Shown: positions 36,128 through 45,224 of the stretch, in pieces
Layout: every line of letters begins with the position of its first letter
How positions within the stretch are numbered: position 1 is the stretch's first letter
DNA from: an uncultured Algibacter sp.
GTDB lineage: Bacteria; Bacteroidota; Bacteroidia; Flavobacteriales; Flavobacteriaceae
NCBI GenBank assembly: GCA_937958265.1
Contig: CALGNX010000001.1
Location: 186,001-250,000 of the forward strand
DNA: 64,000 bases
Direction of reading: 5' to 3'
Translations under genes and position numbers: made by a program
The notes under the pieces: model-generated
Database searches by the model: none
Told to the model about the DNA's origin: nothing
What the model saw: the letters and a program-made list of their open reading frames with translations, nothing else

Positions 36128-36793
36128 ATGAACGTAATTAATGTAGTACTTGCCGATGACCATATTTTGGTTAGAGATGGCATAAAAGCACTTTTAGAAG
36201 ATCAATCTGACATTGTTGTTATTGATGAAGCATCAAATGGTAAGGAGGCACTCAATGTTATAAATAAAAACAAACCACACGTTTTAATTATAGATATAAG
36301 AATGCCGGAAATGAATGGTATTGAGGCTGTTGAGGAAATTACGAAATCCGGAATTAATGTAAAAACACTTGTATTATCCATGCATGACTCTGAGGAGTAC
36401 GTAGTAAAAGCCATTCAAGCAGGTGCAGATGGTTATTTGCTAAAAGGAGCAAGTAAAGAAGAATTTTTGAAAGCAATATATAAAGTGGCATCAGGAGGTA
36501 AATATTTTACTGGAGATGTATCGGCAATTATTATGAAAAATTTTGTTGATGGTACTAAATCTGCTACAATAGAAAAAAATAAAGCACAAAAAGAACTTAC
36601 CTTTAACCTAACTAAGCGTGAAAAACAGATTCTTAATTTAGTTTTACAGTTAAAAAACAATAAGGATATAGCTGAAGAGCTTAACATAAGTAAACGAACA
36701 GCTGAGGTACATCGCTTTAACCTTATGAAAAAGCTAGAAGTAAAAAACTTAATGGAGCTTAGCCATAAAGCAAAGGCCAATAATTTAACATAA
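36128..36793 (+). CDS. NarL/FixJ-type response regulator
   Basis: 221 residues. Receiver domain 1-125 with acidic pocket LADDH, phospho-acceptor Asp56 in LIIDIRMPEMNGIEA and lysine in GYLLKGAS; LuxR-type helix-turn-helix at about 157-218 with LTKREKQILNLVLQLKNNKDIAEEL and ISKRTAEVHRFNLMKKL. No kinase gene is next to it, so it is an orphan; its partner must be elsewhere. It is the only gene between the adhesin and msrA, with long spacers on both sides, so neighbours do not reveal the target. Confidence 0.92.
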   Translation: MNVINVVLADDHILVRDGIKALLEDQSDIVVIDEASNGKEALNVINKNKPHVLIIDIRMPEMNGIEAVEEITKSGINVKTLVLSMHDSEEYVVKAIQAGADGYLLKGASKEEFLKAIYKVASGGKYFTGDVSAIIMKNFVDGTKSATIEKNKAQKELTFNLTKREKQILNLVLQLKNNKDIAEELNISKRTAEVHRFNLMKKLEVKNLMELSHKAKANNLT

Positions 36794-36894
36794 TATATAC
36801 AAGCAGCAATTTATTTAGCAAAAACATAGCACACCTGGTCTTAAAAGTTATAATTAACTGCTCTGCTAATAATTCCATTTATTAATTGAATTCA

Positions 36895-36919
36895 AATAAT
36901 AATAATAATAATAATAATA
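36895..36919. repeat. (AAT)8 microsatellite
   Basis: Eight AAT units plus one base. It lies in the 439-base spacer between the NarL-type regulator and msrA, about 100 bases after the regulator's stop. The remaining spacer is AT-rich with no recognised feature. Confidence 0.9.
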
Positions 36920-37232
36920 GCGTTTTTTTTATATAACGCGTATTTGTAATTCTATTTATATTTTCTATACCACGAACGTTTTAAGTTTGAAAAAATGCTT
37001 CTTTGCCATTTCTATATTTTAATCGCAAGAAACACCTTTTAAAATTGACACAGCATATAACCTTATAACCTCCCTAAACAAGTATTTAAACTATTTATAA
37101 AAGGTAATTTAATAATGGGTTAATGCTAGATAAAATGAGCTCTAAGAAGACTTTTATAAAAATATTCACAAAACATTATCACAAAAAAACTTAAGTTTTT
37201 GTAAATTTATTCGTCTATTTAAAAAAAACATT

Positions 37233-37883
37233 ATGACAAAAACAATAGCAATAGTGATATTTACATTATTTTTAAGTTGCCAAAATACAGCTCAGTCAAC
37301 ACGCCTGGAAAAAGCGAATACAAAACCAATTGAAGTTCCAATAACTAACGGCAAAGCAAAAGCCTATTTTGCAAGTGGTTGTTTTTGGTGTGTAGAGGCC
37401 ATCTACGAAAGTGTTAAAGGTGTGGAAGAATCTATTTCAGGATATTCCGGCGGACACACAAAAAACCCTACCTACGCATCCAGCAATACAGGCAAAACAG
37501 GACATGCTGAAGCTGTCGAAATTATATACGATCCAAAGGTAGTTACCTTTGAAACTTTAGTAGATGTTTATTTTGCATCGCAAAACGTTACGCAGGTAAA
37601 CGGACAGGGAAACGATAAAGGACCACAATACCGTTCTATAATTTTTTATCAAAATGAAGTACAAAAGCAAATAATTTTAAGAAAAAAAGAAGTTTTAGCA
37701 AAGAAAATAAATCAAAAAATAGCGGCGGAGATATATCCTTTTCAAAAATTTTGGATTGCAGAGGATTATCACCAAAACTATGAAAAACGCCATCCAAATA
37801 ATAGTTATATAAAAAATGTATCTATTCCTAGACTAAATAGATTTAGAGCTAAATTCCCGCACAAATTTTTAAAAGCTCATTAA
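37233..37883 (+). CDS. msrA: Peptide methionine sulfoxide reductase A, lipoprotein
   Basis: 216 residues. The first 20 are a lipoprotein signal with lipobox LFLSC (Cys16). The MsrA domain has the catalytic Cys50 in ASGCFWCVEAIYES, then GYSGGHTKNPTY, TGHAEAVEIIYDP, GPQYRSIIFYQ and the C-terminal YHQNYEKR. It reduces methionine-S-sulfoxide in proteins. The lipoprotein signal places it outside the cytoplasm, where it would repair envelope proteins. There is no fused MsrB domain. A strong terminator follows. Confidence 0.95.
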   Translation: MTKTIAIVIFTLFLSCQNTAQSTRLEKANTKPIEVPITNGKAKAYFASGCFWCVEAIYESVKGVEESISGYSGGHTKNPTYASSNTGKTGHAEAVEIIYDPKVVTFETLVDVYFASQNVTQVNGQGNDKGPQYRSIIFYQNEVQKQIILRKKEVLAKKINQKIAAEIYPFQKFWIAEDYHQNYEKRHPNNSYIKNVSIPRLNRFRAKFPHKFLKAH

Positions 37884-37920
37884 AAAAAAACAAGTCGCTT
37901 CTAAATAAATATATAAATTT

Positions 37921-37958
37921 AAAAACCTCAAGTTAAAAAATATACTTGAGGTTTTTTT
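37921..37958 (+). terminator. Rho-independent terminator after msrA
   Basis: AAAAACCTCAAGT and ACTTGAGGTTTTT form a 13-bp stem around a 10-base AT loop, with extra T residues after it. Confidence 0.9.
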
Positions 37959-38148
37959 ATTGGTTAGACTTAAATCATAATTAATTTTGCTTTTAACTAG
38001 TAATTTATACTTGAGAAAGTTTTTGCCTTGACAATATCAATAACACTAAAATTAGCACCATTATGATACACTTTTTAAGTGTAACTCGCTATAGTGTTTA
38101 ATACAATATTATTAGCGTGCTGAATGCTTATAAACATATTTCAACCTA

Positions 38149-38156
38149 TATATTTG
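38149..38156 (+). promoter_or_regulatory. Promoter -7 box TATATTTG
   Basis: A perfect TANNTTTG element 15 bases before the ATG at 38171. It lies inside the longer open frame that begins at 38117 and so supports the downstream start. Confidence 0.65.
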
Positions 38157-38170
38157 TAAAAATTAGAATT

Positions 38171-38815
38171 ATGAAAATACTTTTCCATCTTTTTATATTA
38201 AGTTTTATCGTTACGAGTTGTAAACAAGAGGTTAATAAAGAAGCAATATTTAAAAAACCAACTAGTGTTGCTGAAAAAATATCTCGTGCTCATGGTTTTG
38301 AAAACTGGAAAAATGTTACTGAAATATCTTTTACATTTTTTGGAAAACGAACATGGGTTTGGCATCCAAAAACTAAAGATGTTCAATTAATTAAAGAAAA
38401 CGATACTATACATTACAATAGAAAAGCTATAGATAGCTTAGTATTACAAACCGATAGTGCTTTTATAAATGATAAATACTGGTTATTAGTTCCCTTTCAG
38501 CTTATTTGGGATAACACAGCAACAATTTCTAAACCCCAGCAGGAAGTAGCACCAATAAGTAAAACTAACCTAAATAAAATAACGCTAACCTACCCAAAAG
38601 AAGGCGGGTACACTCCTGGCGATGCGTATGATATATATTACGGAAATAATTATATAATAAGAGAATGGGTGTTTAGAAAGGGGAATAACGAAAAGCCATC
38701 CCTGATTACTACGTTTGAAAATTACAAAACATTTAAAGGTATTAAAATAGCACTAGATCATAAATCGGCAGATGGTAAATGGAATTTAAAATTTACAAAC
38801 ATCACTATTAAATAA
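38171..38815 (+). CDS. Lipoprotein of unknown function
   Basis: 214 residues from the ATG at 38171; the frame is open back to 38117, but a promoter box lies in between and the lipoprotein signal begins at this ATG (MKILFHLFILSFIVTSC, lipobox Cys17). The mature part has KISRAHGFENWKNVTEISFTF, a tryptophan-rich TWVWHPKTKDVQL, and GGYTPGDAYDIYY. The layout resembles LolA/LolB-like lipid-binding folds of small Bacteroidetes lipoproteins, but I do not recognise the family with certainty. It stands alone between msrA and kynureninase. Confidence 0.7.
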   Translation: MKILFHLFILSFIVTSCKQEVNKEAIFKKPTSVAEKISRAHGFENWKNVTEISFTFFGKRTWVWHPKTKDVQLIKENDTIHYNRKAIDSLVLQTDSAFINDKYWLLVPFQLIWDNTATISKPQQEVAPISKTNLNKITLTYPKEGGYTPGDAYDIYYGNNYIIREWVFRKGNNEKPSLITTFENYKTFKGIKIALDHKSADGKWNLKFTNITIK

Positions 38816-39065
38816 CAGAAGTTTTGATTCATTTTAATATTCTATAAATTAACCAACAAAAATAGATGGCTTATTTTCTTAAAATTTATAACTTTTAAAG
38901 ACAAATTTTAAAGCTAACAGGCCTACTACAACTTTAAAATAATAGCCAATATTTTCAAACACATTTAACACTAAATTTTAAAAACACATAAGAGACGCAT
39001 AACCTTATTATTAAAAATTGAAGCATTTCAGTTTTAAAGCTTTTCATTTCTAAATTTATAATTCC

Positions 39066-39073
39066 TATTTTTG
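39066..39073 (+). promoter_or_regulatory. Promoter -7 box TATTTTTG
   Basis: Fits TANNTTTG, 8 bases before the TTG that opens the kynureninase frame. If used, transcription would start at about 39080, making that TTG leaderless or pushing the start to the TTG at 39102. Confidence 0.45.
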
Positions 39074-39080
39074 TTATTAA

Positions 39081-40373
39081 TTGAGAAAAAAACAGAATAC
39101 GTTGTCGCACCACAAGTTAAGCTTAGAGTATGCTTTAGAGCAAGATAAAAACGACCCTTTAAAAGCGTATAGAAATCAATTTCATATCCCCAAAAGCAAA
39201 CACGGCGATACATGGATTTACATGACCGGAAACTCCCTTGGTTTACAACCAAAACAAACAAAAAGCTACTTAAATCAAGAACTTGAGGATTGGCAAAATT
39301 TAGGTGTTGAAGGGCATTTTGAGGCGAAAAACCCTTGGTTAGACTACCACAAGCTATTAACAGATAGTATGGCAAAAATAGTAGGTGCCAAGCCTATTGA
39401 GGTTATTGTTATGAACACGCTTACCGCCAACTTACACTTCCTAATGGTTTCGTTTTACAAACCTACAAAAACACGATACAAAATACTTATAGAAAGTGAT
39501 GCTTTTCCTTCTGATAAATATGCTGTAGAATCGCAATTACGCCATCATGGCCATAATGATAAAGAAGGCCTTGTACTTTGGGGAACTAAAAAAAACACTA
39601 ATTTATTAGATTACGACACCTTAGAAACTATATTAAAAAACCAAGGCCATGAAATTGCGCTTATTATGGTAGGTGGTGTAAATTATTACACAGGCCAATT
39701 TTTGGACTTAAAACGGATTACAGAACTGGGCCATAAATATGGCTGTAAAGTTGGTTTTGATTGTGCTCATGGTGCAGGTAACGTAGCTTTAAATCTTCAT
39801 GATTCTGGAGCAGATTTTGCTGTTTGGTGCACCTACAAATATTTAAACTCCGGACCAGGAAGCTTAGGTGGTTGTTTTATTCATGAGCGGCATGCCTACC
39901 GTAAAGACCTAAACAGATTTACAGGATGGTGGAGCCATAATAAGACCACACGTTTTAAAATGCGTGATGATTTTGACCAAATACCAGGAGCAGAAGGCTG
40001 GCAATTAAGCAACCCCCCTATCCTCTCCATGGCATCAATAAAGGCATCTTTAGATATGTTTAACGACGCTGGTATTGATAATTTATTTATTAAATCGAAA
40101 AAATTAACCGGTTATTTTGAGTTTCTGCTGAAGCAATTAGGCGAAGAAACAATTCGTATCATTACACCAAACAACCCTAATGAACGCGGTTGCCAATTAT
40201 CAATTCAAGTAAAAAACGCGAATAAGACATTGCATAATAAATTAACAAAAGCCGGAATAATTAGCGATTGGCGCGAACCTGATGTTATACGCTGTGCTCC
40301 GGTCCCTTTTTATAATACATTTGAAGACGTATTTAGGTTAGTTGAAAAACTAAAGTTCATCTTAAATAAATAG
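39081..40373 (+). CDS. kynU: Kynureninase
   Basis: 430 residues counted from the TTG at 39081. It is a PLP enzyme of fold type I that hydrolyses kynurenine to anthranilate and alanine (or 3-hydroxykynurenine to 3-hydroxyanthranilate) in tryptophan catabolism. Signs: DTWIYMTGNSLGLQP, VMNTLTANLHFLMVSFY, SDAFPSDKYAVESQ, GFDCAHGAGNV, the PLP lysine in WCTYKYLNSGPGSLGG (Lys253 in this numbering) and the C-terminal DWREPDVIRCAPVPFYNTFED. No ATG precedes the conserved part, so it starts with TTG at 39081 or at 39102. No other kynurenine gene is adjacent. Confidence 0.95.
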   Translation: MRKKQNTLSHHKLSLEYALEQDKNDPLKAYRNQFHIPKSKHGDTWIYMTGNSLGLQPKQTKSYLNQELEDWQNLGVEGHFEAKNPWLDYHKLLTDSMAKIVGAKPIEVIVMNTLTANLHFLMVSFYKPTKTRYKILIESDAFPSDKYAVESQLRHHGHNDKEGLVLWGTKKNTNLLDYDTLETILKNQGHEIALIMVGGVNYYTGQFLDLKRITELGHKYGCKVGFDCAHGAGNVALNLHDSGADFAVWCTYKYLNSGPGSLGGCFIHERHAYRKDLNRFTGWWSHNKTTRFKMRDDFDQIPGAEGWQLSNPPILSMASIKASLDMFNDAGIDNLFIKSKKLTGYFEFLLKQLGEETIRIITPNNPNERGCQLSIQVKNANKTLHNKLTKAGIISDWREPDVIRCAPVPFYNTFEDVFRLVEKLKFILNK

Positions 40374-40918
40374 ATTACAACCTATTAAGCCTATTCTTAA
40401 AAGATTAAAAGCCTTTTTTTAAAAAAATACAAGAGAAGGTTTTTAATTTTAAAGCACTTTAAAAGCAAAAACGTTTTTTTTTCAAGAGCTAATAATGCGT
40501 TAAACTAAAGTTAAACCTTTACTAACAAATACGTATCATTCTTCCAATAAAAATTAGAACTAAGTTAATTCAAAATATAAACACAAAATTAGTACTACTT
40601 TTATAATAAGGATAGGCAAGACTAATAATGTTGATCTAACAAATATCTATAAGTGCACAACAGTTATAAATAAGACAAAACATTAATGCATATTACCCAT
40701 GTATAAAGTAGTGCATTCTCTTCGCTTAGCATAATATAAAACAGCAATTTTATAATTTTTCAAAGGCATTAGAGAGCACACCGTATATAATAATTTCGCA
40801 ATATTAGTTTTTCAATAAAAACCTAATTCCAATACATCTAGTTGAATAAATATATCTAAATCTGTTGCTTATAATTATTTAATATTTTATTTACTCTCAT
40901 ACTGAAGAAACTATAAAA
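40374..40918. other. Intergenic region, nothing recognised
   Basis: An AT-rich spacer between convergent kynU and a membrane protein gene. There is no coding frame, no clear hairpin with a G/C core and no repeat shared with elsewhere in the window. Confidence 0.5.
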
Positions 40919-41674
40919 CTAGTCTAAAGTAACGGTCAGATTATCCAAATCATCGTTACTTATGTTTAATAATTTAGACTGTTCATAGAAAAAATAAAAA
41001 CCAATAATAGCAAGTTTAAAAGACAATAATCTTATAAACGACCTATCAACGACATATATCAAGGCAAGATCCATTACTTCTGAAAACACAATTAACAAAG
41101 AGCCAGTAAATAAATACAATGCTTTCTTGTTATCCTTATGAAAATAATTCAAAAGTGCTAAAGACAGTAATAATAGAATTACAATATTATAAGAACACTC
41201 TAAATAAAAATCGTTCTCATATATCAAATTTGGATATATTAGCTTTTGTAAAACGTACAAGAAATAAATATTTAAAAGAGCTAAAACAGCAACGTGCACT
41301 TTAAAGCTTTTAATTATAAATTTAAAGTCTAAAGATTTAATTAATTTAACTATTAAAAACACATAAGACAAAACGTACAGACCATTACCAATATAATACT
41401 CTATATCATCAAAAATCATTGAATCAATGGTCATATGGGACATAGTAATAGCACAAAAATCTGCTAAACTATACGTTAACAAAAATAAGAGAAAAAAGAT
41501 GTTTTTTTGTTTGACATAAAACAAATAAGATACAGTAATAAGTGGGGCTGTTACACTATGAAAATGAAAAGACAACACTTTATTACCATTAAATTCAAAA
41601 AAAACAGAAAGTAGGAAGCAAGTTATAATCAAAACAAACAAAACAAAGCCAAACAAACGTTTTGAATTATACAT
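40919..41674 (-). CDS. Integral membrane protein, possibly YhhN-like
   Basis: 251 residues with about seven or eight hydrophobic helices and few charges, starting MYNSKRLFGFVLFVLIIT. The pattern of helices, with YLFYVKQKNIFFLLFLLTYSLADF and YYIGNGLYVLSYVFLIVKL, is like flavobacterial members of the YhhN family (TMEM86/lysoplasmalogenase-like). I cannot see the family's conserved residues clearly, so the assignment is tentative. Isolated gene bordering the accessory patch. Confidence 0.6.
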   Translation of the reverse strand: MYNSKRLFGFVLFVLIITCFLLSVFFEFNGNKVLSFHFHSVTAPLITVSYLFYVKQKNIFFLLFLLTYSLADFCAITMSHMTIDSMIFDDIEYYIGNGLYVLSYVFLIVKLIKSLDFKFIIKSFKVHVAVLALLNIYFLYVLQKLIYPNLIYENDFYLECSYNIVILLLLSLALLNYFHKDNKKALYLFTGSLLIVFSEVMDLALIYVVDRSFIRLLSFKLAIIGFYFFYEQSKLLNISNDDLDNLTVTLD

Positions 41675-41870
41675 AGAATTTAATGTTTAAATGAAACAAA
41701 TATACATATTTACTACAATTAAACGATTAAAATTACGATTTAACGAAACATTTTAATAATTAAAGTGACACACATATTTTTCGACAAATATAAGATTCCG
41801 TATGAGTAACTATCAAAAAATAATTTAAACGTGTTTAAAACCACTATTGAGACTATACTCACTAATTCAA

Positions 41871-42541
41871 TGTAGGCTTCCCTAAAAATAGGACAGTTTT
41901 TAATTCGAATTTACTAACTTTAAATTCAAACTGTCACAATGAAAAGCAGCAAATTTAGCGAGACTCAGATTATCAAGGCTCTTAATAAAAACTACAAATC
42001 ATTTAATCTTTATTTTCAAGATGAAAGTAGATTTGGTTTAATAACCCATGTAGGAACTGCGCTTACTGCTAAAGGTGTAAAACACATAGTGAACTTTCAA
42101 TAGGCTTTTAAAAATACTTACTTATACGGAAGCTATTCTCCAATAGATGGAAGTCACTTTACATGGGAAGTAGAAGGTGTTGATACCCTTATTTTTGAAG
42201 CCTATTTAAAAGCATTTTCCCAGTACAGACCTGAGGAATTAAAAATTGTGATTATTGATAACGCAGGTTTTCATTCTACTAAAAATATAGAAATTCCGGA
42301 TAATATTAAACTTATTAGAATACCACCATATACCCCAGAATTAAATCCTTGTGAAAAAGTATGGCAATATTTAAAAGAACGATTCAAAAATAAAACATTC
42401 GAAAATATAAAGGAACTTAAAAAATGGTTACACCAAATTGTTAAAGATGAAATTAACAACGAAAACATCATTAGCATTGTAAAATCAGAATTTCATATAA
42501 ATCAGTTTAAAGCGCATTTTAATTAATAATTGGTATTATAC
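41871..42541 (+). mobile_element. Chimeric IS remnant: IS3-type left end joined to IS630-type right part
   Basis: The left end TGTAGGCTTCCCTAAAAATAGGACA-like stretch at 41871-41895 and a start MKSSKFSETQIIKAL match IS3-family OrfA leaders. From about 41995 the reading frame becomes IS630-type transposase. The right border TAATTGGTATTATAC at 42527-42541 matches the ends of the MITE at 48370-48538. The junction indicates one element inserted into, or recombined with, another. Confidence 0.7.
41939..42526 (+). pseudogene. IS630-family transposase, broken
   Basis: One frame of 195 codons runs from the IS3-like ATG to the stop, interrupted by TAG at codon 55 (42101-42103), where the family has FQQ; this looks like CAG to TAG. 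After it, the DDE domain continues: YLYGSYSPIDGSHFTWEVE, VIIDNAGFHSTKNIEIP and PPYTPELNPCEKVWQYLKE, containing the second Asp and the Glu. The first catalytic Asp region (FQDESRFG) precedes the stop. The N-terminal helix-turn-helix half is missing, replaced by about 18 codons of IS3 OrfA. Not functional as written. Confidence 0.85.
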
Positions 42542-42735
42542 CCCAAAAGAACTTTGGAAAAAATGCAAAAAAAAATCTACTGAGACACTCTACAAACTCA
42601 CAAACAGATTTTCTAATGGAGCTTTGAAATAATAATTTTACATTATAGAAGAAAAGATTACTTCTCTATCCTTACCTTATTTGCGCTGGTCTAAATTAAT
42701 AAATCATAATTCTAACATATACAACAAATTCAATA

Positions 42736-42803
42736 AGCCGATTAAACTTTTCATCAACTCATATTTTAACTGTATTTCAGCCGAATAATTAATTTAATCG
42801 GCT
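42736..42803. promoter_or_regulatory. Inverted AGCCGATTAAA / TTTAATCGGCT sites
   Basis: AGCCGATTAAA (42736-42746) and TTTAATCGGCT (42793-42803) are exact complements, with AGCCGAATAA at 42780-42789 between them. They end 1 base before the ATG of the Fic remnant, so they are probably the old operator of that gene. Confidence 0.45.
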
Positions 42804-42804
42804 C

Positions 42805-42903
42805 ATGACCTATAATTGGCAACAAAAAGATTGGACATAATTTTCTTATGATATAGAAGAGCTAGAAGATAAATTATATGTTTTTGCTCATAAAATCAAA
42901 TAG
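42805..42903 (+). pseudogene. Fic-family gene remnant (N-terminal DUF4172 piece)
   Basis: Reading from the ATG gives MTYNWQQKDWT, a stop at 42838-42840, then FSYDIEELEDKLYVFAHKIK and a stop at 42901. This is the opening of DUF4172-Fic proteins (MTYNWQQKDWPNFSYD...), with Pro-Asn replaced by Thr-stop. The Fic domain itself is gone; the fragment runs into the end of the hipA gene on the other strand. Fic proteins modify targets with AMP; nothing active is left here. Confidence 0.75.
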
Positions 42904-44159
42904 AAATAACATTAAAAGCTCCTGCTTTGTTCTCTTGTTCTAATCGTGAAATGCCATATTTATTAGCATATTTTTTCCATTGAGAAACAACACCTCGAAT
43001 TTCATTAATTATAATACCTCCCTCCTCTTTCTCAATTCTAAAATACGGAGCAACCTCTAAAGCCAAATAAAGATCTAAAGCATTGTCATCTTCAGAAATG
43101 TTTAGTTTTAATCCCATACCTGTTTCTACTGGGTTTATGTCATATGCAGGAGATAATACCCAGCCTCTATCTGTCAATAAAAACCCATGATTTCTTAAAT
43201 GATCATCTGTGTTAGAAACACAAATACTAAAAACAATTCTTCGCCATAATTGTTTTAGATCGTTTTCTGGACTTGCACCGTGCTTAGTAATAAAATCTAC
43301 CAACTCTAAATAACTAACTCCGGAGGAAGCGTCTGTTCCATCTGTATAACCCAATAAAGTCATTGCCGATGCGAAATGAATTCTTTTACCTGTAATTGTT
43401 CTATCAAAACGCTTCGTTAAAAACGTGTGTTGATTACTGCTGAATTTTTCGGCTTTAGATTCTGCCATTACAATTCCTGATTGAATAGCTAAATCATAAG
43501 TCACCATTTCCCAACCACCAATATCATCATCATCATTTTTACTCGGAAATTTAGCAATCCATAAACTGCCTTGATTATCTAAAACACTTGCCTTTGGTCT
43601 TGCTCCTCCTAAAGAAGAACCAGGAGAGACTAACATTTGTAACCACTTTAAATAATCTGGATCATCTAAACTATCATCATCTTCCAAACGCAAACTTATT
43701 TGCTCCAATTCCCTAATTGAAGTCCAAGGCGGACTTGCCAATGCTTTATTATCATTCAAAAAAGAGCCTTCTTTATCCAATTTAAAACGTAAAGCTCCCA
43801 TTCTATGACCATCAAAAACACCTAATAAAAAATCTGTCTCAAATAATTTATCCGTTTTTCTTTCTTCTTTTCTTGCAAGTGCGGCTTCTCTTCTTTTCAT
43901 TAGCACCCTACCCCAACGATCTGGAGAGGAATCTAAAAACAGCCCGAAATTTGACTTCTCATCATTCAAATATTGTATACCTTCAAACAAACCCAAATCT
44001 GGATCTAATTGATATGTATAATCAGATTGTAACCAATCTTTATGATAGGCAAAAGAAAATATTTCTTTCCCTCTTAAAGTTTCTGAAAACAACTCACCTA
44101 CTTAAAGTAGGAGCTCCCAATTCTACCCAATCAGCATAGACATATATAGTTCTTTTCAT
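42896..44159 (-). pseudogene. hipA: HipA-type serine/threonine kinase toxin, frameshifted
   Basis: The gene starts at the ATG at 44159 (MKRTIYVYADWVELGAPTL), 2 bases after hipB. After codon 19 one extra A at about 44102 brings a stop; without it the frame continues GELFSETLRGKEIFSFAYHKDWL for 398 residues to the end. The kinase part is otherwise whole: the phosphate-binding loop in SPGSSLGGARPKA, the catalytic Asp in SNTDDHLRNHGFLL, and SPAYDINP. HipA phosphorylates glutamyl-tRNA synthetase and causes dormancy in Escherichia coli. As written the toxin cannot be made from its normal start; a TTG at 44092 might start a shortened form. Confidence 0.8.
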
Positions 44160-44161
44160 TC

Positions 44162-44476
44162 TTAGTTTCTTTTTGGAGCTCGCTCTTTAATTGTTAAACC
44201 AATATCTTGTAGTTTTCGTCCTAGAACGTCATCTTTTGCTAGATTTAAAAAGTCTTTCTCTAAGCCAAGTACATTTAAAACTTTAATATAAGTACCAATG
44301 CTAACAGAACTTTTTCCCTTCTCTACAGAATATAATGTTCTTCTGCTAGTACCTGCCCGCTCTGCAACTTGATCTGCACTTAACTTTCGTCTTAAACGTG
44401 CCAACTTTATTTGTTCGCCCATTTCTTCCAACAAACGCTCAAGCTTAGGTAGTAATATTGAATTGTTTTTAGACAT
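44162..44476 (-). CDS. hipB: HipB-type antitoxin / XRE repressor
   Basis: 104 residues from the ATG at 44476. The frame is open further upstream, but that stretch holds the promoter box and two operator sequences, so the shorter form is chosen. The helix-turn-helix is at about 20-75: GEQIKLARLRRKLSADQVAERAGTSRRTLYSVEKG. HipB-type proteins bind their own promoter and the HipA partner. The frame appears intact although the toxin is frameshifted, which may be tolerated since the antitoxin alone is harmless. Confidence 0.85.
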   Translation of the reverse strand: MSKNNSILLPKLERLLEEMGEQIKLARLRRKLSADQVAERAGTSRRTLYSVEKGKSSVSIGTYIKVLNVLGLEKDFLNLAKDDVLGRKLQDIGLTIKERAPKRN

Positions 44477-44481
44477 AACTT

Positions 44482-44523
44482 GTAATATATTACACAAATA
44501 TACATTTCTTGAGTAATATATTG
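44482..44523 (-). promoter_or_regulatory. hipBA promoter with two operators
   Basis: The palindrome GTAATATATTAC (44482-44493) is repeated as GTAATATATTG (44513-44523), 31 bases apart. Between them on the minus strand lies TATATTTG (44502-44495), a TANNTTTG box. Transcription would begin inside the first palindrome, a layout suited to autorepression by HipB. Confidence 0.6.
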
Positions 44524-44738
44524 CCACTTATAATATATATTATCAAAATAATATTAAGGGAGTAAAGCATTAAGTACTCATAGAATATAAGATTAACACC
44601 TATTAATTTGAAAAGTAACTTGAAATAATAAGAGTTATTGTGATAAAGAAGTAATAGTAGATGATTGTTCCAGAACAACGATAGAATAAAAATAATTTTA
44701 AAAATTTCTATCCCCTATTTCGTCCCCTTAAAAACAAA

Positions 44739-44772
44739 AAACCCTTGAAAATCAAACGATTAACAAGGGTTT
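44739..44772 (-). terminator. Rho-independent terminator of tRNA-Arg
   Basis: AAACCCTTG and CAAGGGTTT form a 9-bp stem around a 16-base loop; read on the minus strand it is followed by a T-rich run. It lies 3 bases beyond the 3' end of the tRNA. Confidence 0.8.
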
Positions 44773-44775
44773 AAG

Positions 44776-44849
44776 TGAGCCCTGAAGGATTCGAACCTTC
44801 GACCGCCTCCTTAGAAGGGAGGTGCTCTATCCAGCTGAGCTAAGAGCCC
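44776..44849 (-). tRNA. tRNA-Arg (anticodon TCT)
   Basis: A 74-base cloverleaf is read on the minus strand: acceptor GGGCTCT, D-arm with AGCTCAGCTGGATAGAGC, anticodon arm CCTCCCTTCTAAGGAGG with anticodon TCT, and T-arm GGTTCGAATCC, ending in discriminator A. CCA is not encoded. It decodes AGA codons. The accessory patch (41.7-44.7 kb) lies on its 3' side, the side where integrative elements insert, but no duplicated 3' end was found. Confidence 0.95.
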
Positions 44850-45224
44850 TAAAAGAAAGTTTTTTGCTTTCCGGTGTGCAAATATATAACTAACTATATA
44901 TCTAACCAAAAAAAATGTTTATAATTTTAATATTTTTTTAATTAACACAGAACAAAGCATTGTAAAGTATAAATTTCTAGTAACTAGCATTAAATTTTAA
45001 CGTCATAAAACCTTAAAAAAATAATATTTAATGATGAAATATTTGCCCCCAATTAAAGTAAACCATAAAATAGCCCTAATTTTTAATTATTACATCAATA
45101 TTTTTAATAAAAAAAATATTGAGATAATTTTTAACAGCAATACATTTTTTAACGCTGTAAAAATTAAAACCATTTGGATTTAAAATAATTATAACTATAT
45201 TAACAATCTAAAAAACACCAATTT
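44850..45224. other. Intergenic region, nothing recognised
   Basis: Very AT-rich. The divergent promoters of the tRNA and the thioesterase gene must be here. No coding frame or G/C-containing hairpin was seen. Confidence 0.5.

Noticed and set aside
37210-37217. TTCGTCTA upstream of msrA as a further operator copy
   Set aside because: The partner half at 18-base spacing is absent (TGACAA inside the coding region), and the position just before the ATG does not suit the other copies.
44705-44732. CCCCTATTTCGTCCCC next to tRNA-Arg as an integration (att) site
   Set aside because: No second copy of this sequence or of the tRNA 3' end was found in the window, and there is no integrase gene.
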